Made by a program: the position numbers and the translations under genes | From: an uncultured Bacillaceae bacterium | GTDB taxonomy: Bacteria > Bacillota > Bacilli > Bacillales > Amphibacillaceae | Assembly: GCA_945639745.1 (NCBI GenBank) | Contig: CALZEK010000034.1 | Location: 1 to 9,961 of the forward strand | Direction: 5' to 3' | DNA length: 9,961 nucleotides | The notes under the pieces: generated by a model | Database searches by the model: none | What the model saw: the letters and a program-made list of their open reading frames with translations, nothing else | Told to the model about the DNA's origin: nothing | In this document: positions 7,204 through 9,961 of the stretch, one piece after another | Layout: every line of letters starts with the position of its first letter | How positions within the stretch are numbered: the first letter of the stretch is position 1

Positions 7204-8031
7204 ATGTTCTTAGAGACAAAGAAAAAAACATATAATTTATCTAAACGCACACATGTTATGGGAATTTTAAATGTCACACCAGATTCTTTTTCAGATGGAG
7301 GTTTGTATGATACAACACAAAGAGCCTTAGAAAAAGCTTTGCAGATAGAGGCAGAGGGTGCTGATATAATTGATATTGGTGGAGAATCAACACGTCCTAA
7401 TCATGAGAAAGTATCAGAACAAGAAGAAATTGACAGGGTTGTACCAATCATTGAAGAATTAACTAAGCATTTGAAAATTCCGATATCAATTGATACATAC
7501 AAATCAAAAACTGCACGCCAAGCAATTGAAGCAGGAGCAGATATTATAAATGATGTCTGGGGAGCGAAGAAAGATCCTGAAATTGCACGTGTGGCAGCAG
7601 AATATGATGTACCAATTATTTTAATGCATAATCGAAAGAATAAATCATATACTCACTTAATGAGAGATATGAAAAAAGATTTATTCGAAAGTATTCAAAT
7701 AGCATTAGATGCAGGTGTAAATAAAAGCGATATTATTTTAGATCCAGGAATTGGTTTTGCAAAAACAATGGCAGATAATTTCGAAGTTTTAAAACGATTA
7801 GAAGAAATAGTTAGTATGGGTTATCCTGTGTTATTAGGAACTTCAAGAAAATCATTTATTAATGAAGTTTTAACCACGATACCTAATGAAAGAGATAATG
7901 CAACAGGAGCAACAACTTGTTTAGGAATTACTAAAGGTGTGCAATTATACCGAGTGCATGATGTTAAACGAACAGTAGAATTAGCAAAAATGATGGATGC
8001 AATGCTAAAAGGTGGCGCAGCAATTGGATAA
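7204..8031 (+). CDS. folP: Dihydropteroate synthase (sulfonamide target)
   Basis: FolP condenses 6-hydroxymethyl-7,8-dihydropterin pyrophosphate with p-aminobenzoate to give dihydropteroate in the folate pathway, and it is the target of sulfonamides. The 275-residue TIM-barrel protein shows MGILNVTPDSFSDGG (19-33), GGESTRP (59-65), SIDTYK (95-100), INDVWG (115-120), ILMHNR (139-144), DPGIGFAKT (180-188), LGTSRKSF (211-218) and RVHD (250-253). N23, D97, N116, D180, K216, R250 and H252 occupy the expected ligand positions. The residue after RP in loop 2 is Asn66 rather than the usual Gly. ATG 7204 follows AGAAGG (7191-7196). folB starts inside its 3' end, so the two are translationally coupled. 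The pab genes found next to folP in Bacillus are absent here. Confidence 0.98.
   Translation: MFLETKKKTYNLSKRTHVMGILNVTPDSFSDGGLYDTTQRALEKALQIEAEGADIIDIGGESTRPNHEKVSEQEEIDRVVPIIEELTKHLKIPISIDTYKSKTARQAIEAGADIINDVWGAKKDPEIARVAAEYDVPIILMHNRKNKSYTHLMRDMKKDLFESIQIALDAGVNKSDIILDPGIGFAKTMADNFEVLKRLEEIVSMGYPVLLGTSRKSFINEVLTTIPNERDNATGATTCLGITKGVQLYRVHDVKRTVELAKMMDAMLKGGAAIG
8009..8015 (+). promoter_or_regulatory. Ribosome binding site that fixes the folB start
   Basis: AAGGTGG within the end of folP lies 8 nt before TTG 8024. An upstream in-frame GTG (8012) falls inside this element and lacks a Shine-Dalgarno sequence, so the TTG is the likely start. Confidence 0.7.
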
Positions 8032-8389
8032 AATAATATTAAAACAGATGCAATTTTATGGTTATCATGGTTTATTCGCTGAAGAAACAAAATTGGGCCA
8101 ACGTTTTAATGTAAGTGTTGAATTATTTGTCTCATTAAAAAAAGCGGGTAACTCTGACAATATGGAAGACACTGTAAATTACGGATTGGTTTATAATGTT
8201 GTTAAAAACATTGTGGAAGGTGAGCCACATCATTTAATTGAATCAGTCGCAGAAAAAATTGCAGATAAAATTTTAAAAGAATTTTCTGAAGTTAGTCAAT
8301 GCCTAATTCAAGTTGAAAAACCAAACCCTCCAATAGATGGGCATTACAAGTCTGTTGCTGTTGAGATTTTGAGGAGGAGAAAAAAATGA
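8024..8389 (+). CDS. folB: Dihydroneopterin aldolase
   Basis: FolB cleaves 7,8-dihydroneopterin to 6-hydroxymethyl-7,8-dihydropterin and glycolaldehyde, providing the substrate of FolK. The 121-residue protein has the family's normal length. It contains FYGYHG (11-16), EETKLGQRF (20-28), VNYGLVY (51-57) and EKPNPP (98-103). E21, Y53 and K99 correspond, one residue earlier, to the catalytic Glu22, Tyr54 and Lys100 known from the S. aureus enzyme. I chose TTG 8024 because AAGGTGG precedes it and the resulting MDKIILKQM matches the start of B. subtilis FolB. The start codon lies inside folP, overlapping by eight bases, so translation is probably coupled. A GTG at 8012 would give four extra residues. 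It overlaps folK by the four bases ATGA. Confidence 0.96.
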   Translation: MDKIILKQMQFYGYHGLFAEETKLGQRFNVSVELFVSLKKAGNSDNMEDTVNYGLVYNVVKNIVEGEPHHLIESVAEKIADKILKEFSEVSQCLIQVEKPNPPIDGHYKSVAVEILRRRKK

Positions 8390-8883
8390 ATGAAATTATT
8401 ATAGGGTTGGGTACAAATCTTGGTAATCGTAAAGAAAACCTAGATAAAGCAATTGAATTACTTAATAATCATGAAGCAATCACTATAGAGAGTGCTTCGT
8501 CCATTTATGAGACAAAGCCGGTAGGTTATTTGGAACAAGATCATTTTTTAAATATGGTCGTTAAAGGAAGGACAGATTTAAAACCAGCAGCATTGCTTGA
8601 ATCCTGTCAAGCTATCGAAAAAAAATTAGGAAGAGAAAAGACGATTGTTAATGGTCCACGTATTATTGATTTAGACATATTAGTCTACAATAAAGAAAAT
8701 AGACAACTTGATAATTTACGTATTCCTCACCCGAGAATGCATGAACGTGCATTTGTCTTAATTCCACTAAATGAAATTTCGCCTGATTTTATTATTCCTA
8801 CATCGGGTAAAGAGGTATCTGAATTGGTTGATCAATTATCTGAAAAAGTAAAACGAGAAGTAGTAAAGTGGTCAGAGGAATAG
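8386..8883 (+). CDS. folK: 6-hydroxymethyl-7,8-dihydropterin pyrophosphokinase
   Basis: FolK transfers pyrophosphate from ATP to 6-hydroxymethyl-7,8-dihydropterin, making the substrate of FolP. The 165-residue protein is of normal size. It has the N-terminal GLGTNLGNR (7-15), YETKPVG (41-47), the signature GPRIIDLDILVY (90-101) with the two magnesium ligands D95 and D97, and HPRMHERAFVL (115-125). The start is set by a strong GAGGAGGAG (8371-8379) and by the ATGA overlap with the folB stop, a classic sign of coupled translation. It is the last gene of folP-folB-folK, so the three enzymes for consecutive steps are made from one transcript. No clear intrinsic terminator follows. Confidence 0.98.
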   Translation: MNEIIIGLGTNLGNRKENLDKAIELLNNHEAITIESASSIYETKPVGYLEQDHFLNMVVKGRTDLKPAALLESCQAIEKKLGREKTIVNGPRIIDLDILVYNKENRQLDNLRIPHPRMHERAFVLIPLNEISPDFIIPTSGKEVSELVDQLSEKVKREVVKWSEE

Positions 8884-8911
8884 ACTGTGTAAATAATGAC
8901 CTTGAAAAATT

Positions 8912-8922
8912 TATGATAATAG
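8912..8922 (+). promoter_or_regulatory. Weak candidate promoter in the folK-lysS spacer
   Basis: TATG (8912-8915), one base, then TAATAG (8917-8922) resemble the extended -10 elements before ftsH, coaX and folP, but no good -35 is visible. Another -10-like hexamer, TATTAT (8990-8995), lies closer to lysS. The 166-nt spacer (8884-9049) has no gene, no strong hairpin, no T-tract terminator and no T-box motif. A 10-bp palindrome, GAATATATTC (9010-9019), is the only other structure. Confidence 0.3.
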
Positions 8923-9025
8923 TTTTCTTGCTACATAAGGACCGTCTTGTTAAACTAAAAGATAATAAAATGAGAAAATAGATAAAAAGTATTATTATAG
9001 AGTAAAATAGAATATATTCGTTTAA

Positions 9026-9961
<936 letters not shown>

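Noticed and set aside
8012..8023. GTG 8012 as the folB start
   Set aside because: The GTG lies inside the AAGGTGG element that serves TTG 8024, and the longer product has a four-residue extension not expected in FolB.
9010..9019. The 10-bp palindrome GAATATATTC as an operator for lysS
   Set aside because: Short AT-rich palindromes are expected by chance in this DNA, and nothing ties it to a known regulator or a firm promoter.

Overview
The window is a stretch of core, housekeeping chromosome from a low-G+C Gram-positive bacterium (Bacillota, order Bacillales). The evidence is AT-rich DNA, strong AGGAGG-type ribosome binding sites, TATG-type extended -10 promoters, and the gene order tilS-hpt-ftsH-coaX-hslO-cysK-folP-folB-folK-lysS. 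Bacillus and Listeria usually have pab genes between cysK and folP, and dusB before lysS; both are missing here, as in Staphylococcaceae. coaX, however, sits between ftsH and hslO as in Bacillus and Listeria, whereas Staphylococcus itself normally uses a different (type II) pantothenate kinase. My inference is a Staphylococcaceae-like or neighbouring lineage outside Staphylococcus proper; I cannot name a genus.

Layout. At the left edge is the 5' part of a leftward tRNA-Met(CAU) gene with its own promoter. Rightward transcription starts with tilS (tRNA-Ile2 lysidine synthase) and hpt (purine salvage), which lie 15 nt apart. ftsH, the membrane AAA+ zinc protease, follows with a probable extended -10 promoter of its own and ends in a strong intrinsic terminator. 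coaX (type III pantothenate kinase) and hslO (redox chaperone Hsp33) form a tight pair with 1 nt between them. cysK (O-acetylserine sulfhydrylase) has a near-consensus promoter and ends in a second strong terminator. folP-folB-folK is a coupled folate operon: folB starts at a TTG inside the end of folP, and folK overlaps folB by ATGA. A 166-nt AT-rich spacer leads to lysS, which runs off the right edge after 304 codons.

How the genes fit together. FolB, FolK and FolP are consecutive enzymes leading to dihydropteroate. CoaX begins coenzyme A synthesis, whose later step consumes cysteine, the product of CysK. TilS and LysS act on tRNA, and FtsH and HslO handle protein quality control. All intact genes show full-length, motif-complete proteins.

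I found no mobile element, CRISPR array, defence module, pseudogene or clearly new system. The points worth a second look are small: an operator-like dyad on the coaX promoter, duplicated extended -10 elements before folP, an RP-Asn substitution in the usually RP-Gly loop of FolP, the taxonomic mix implied by coaX, and an unusual segment in TilS.
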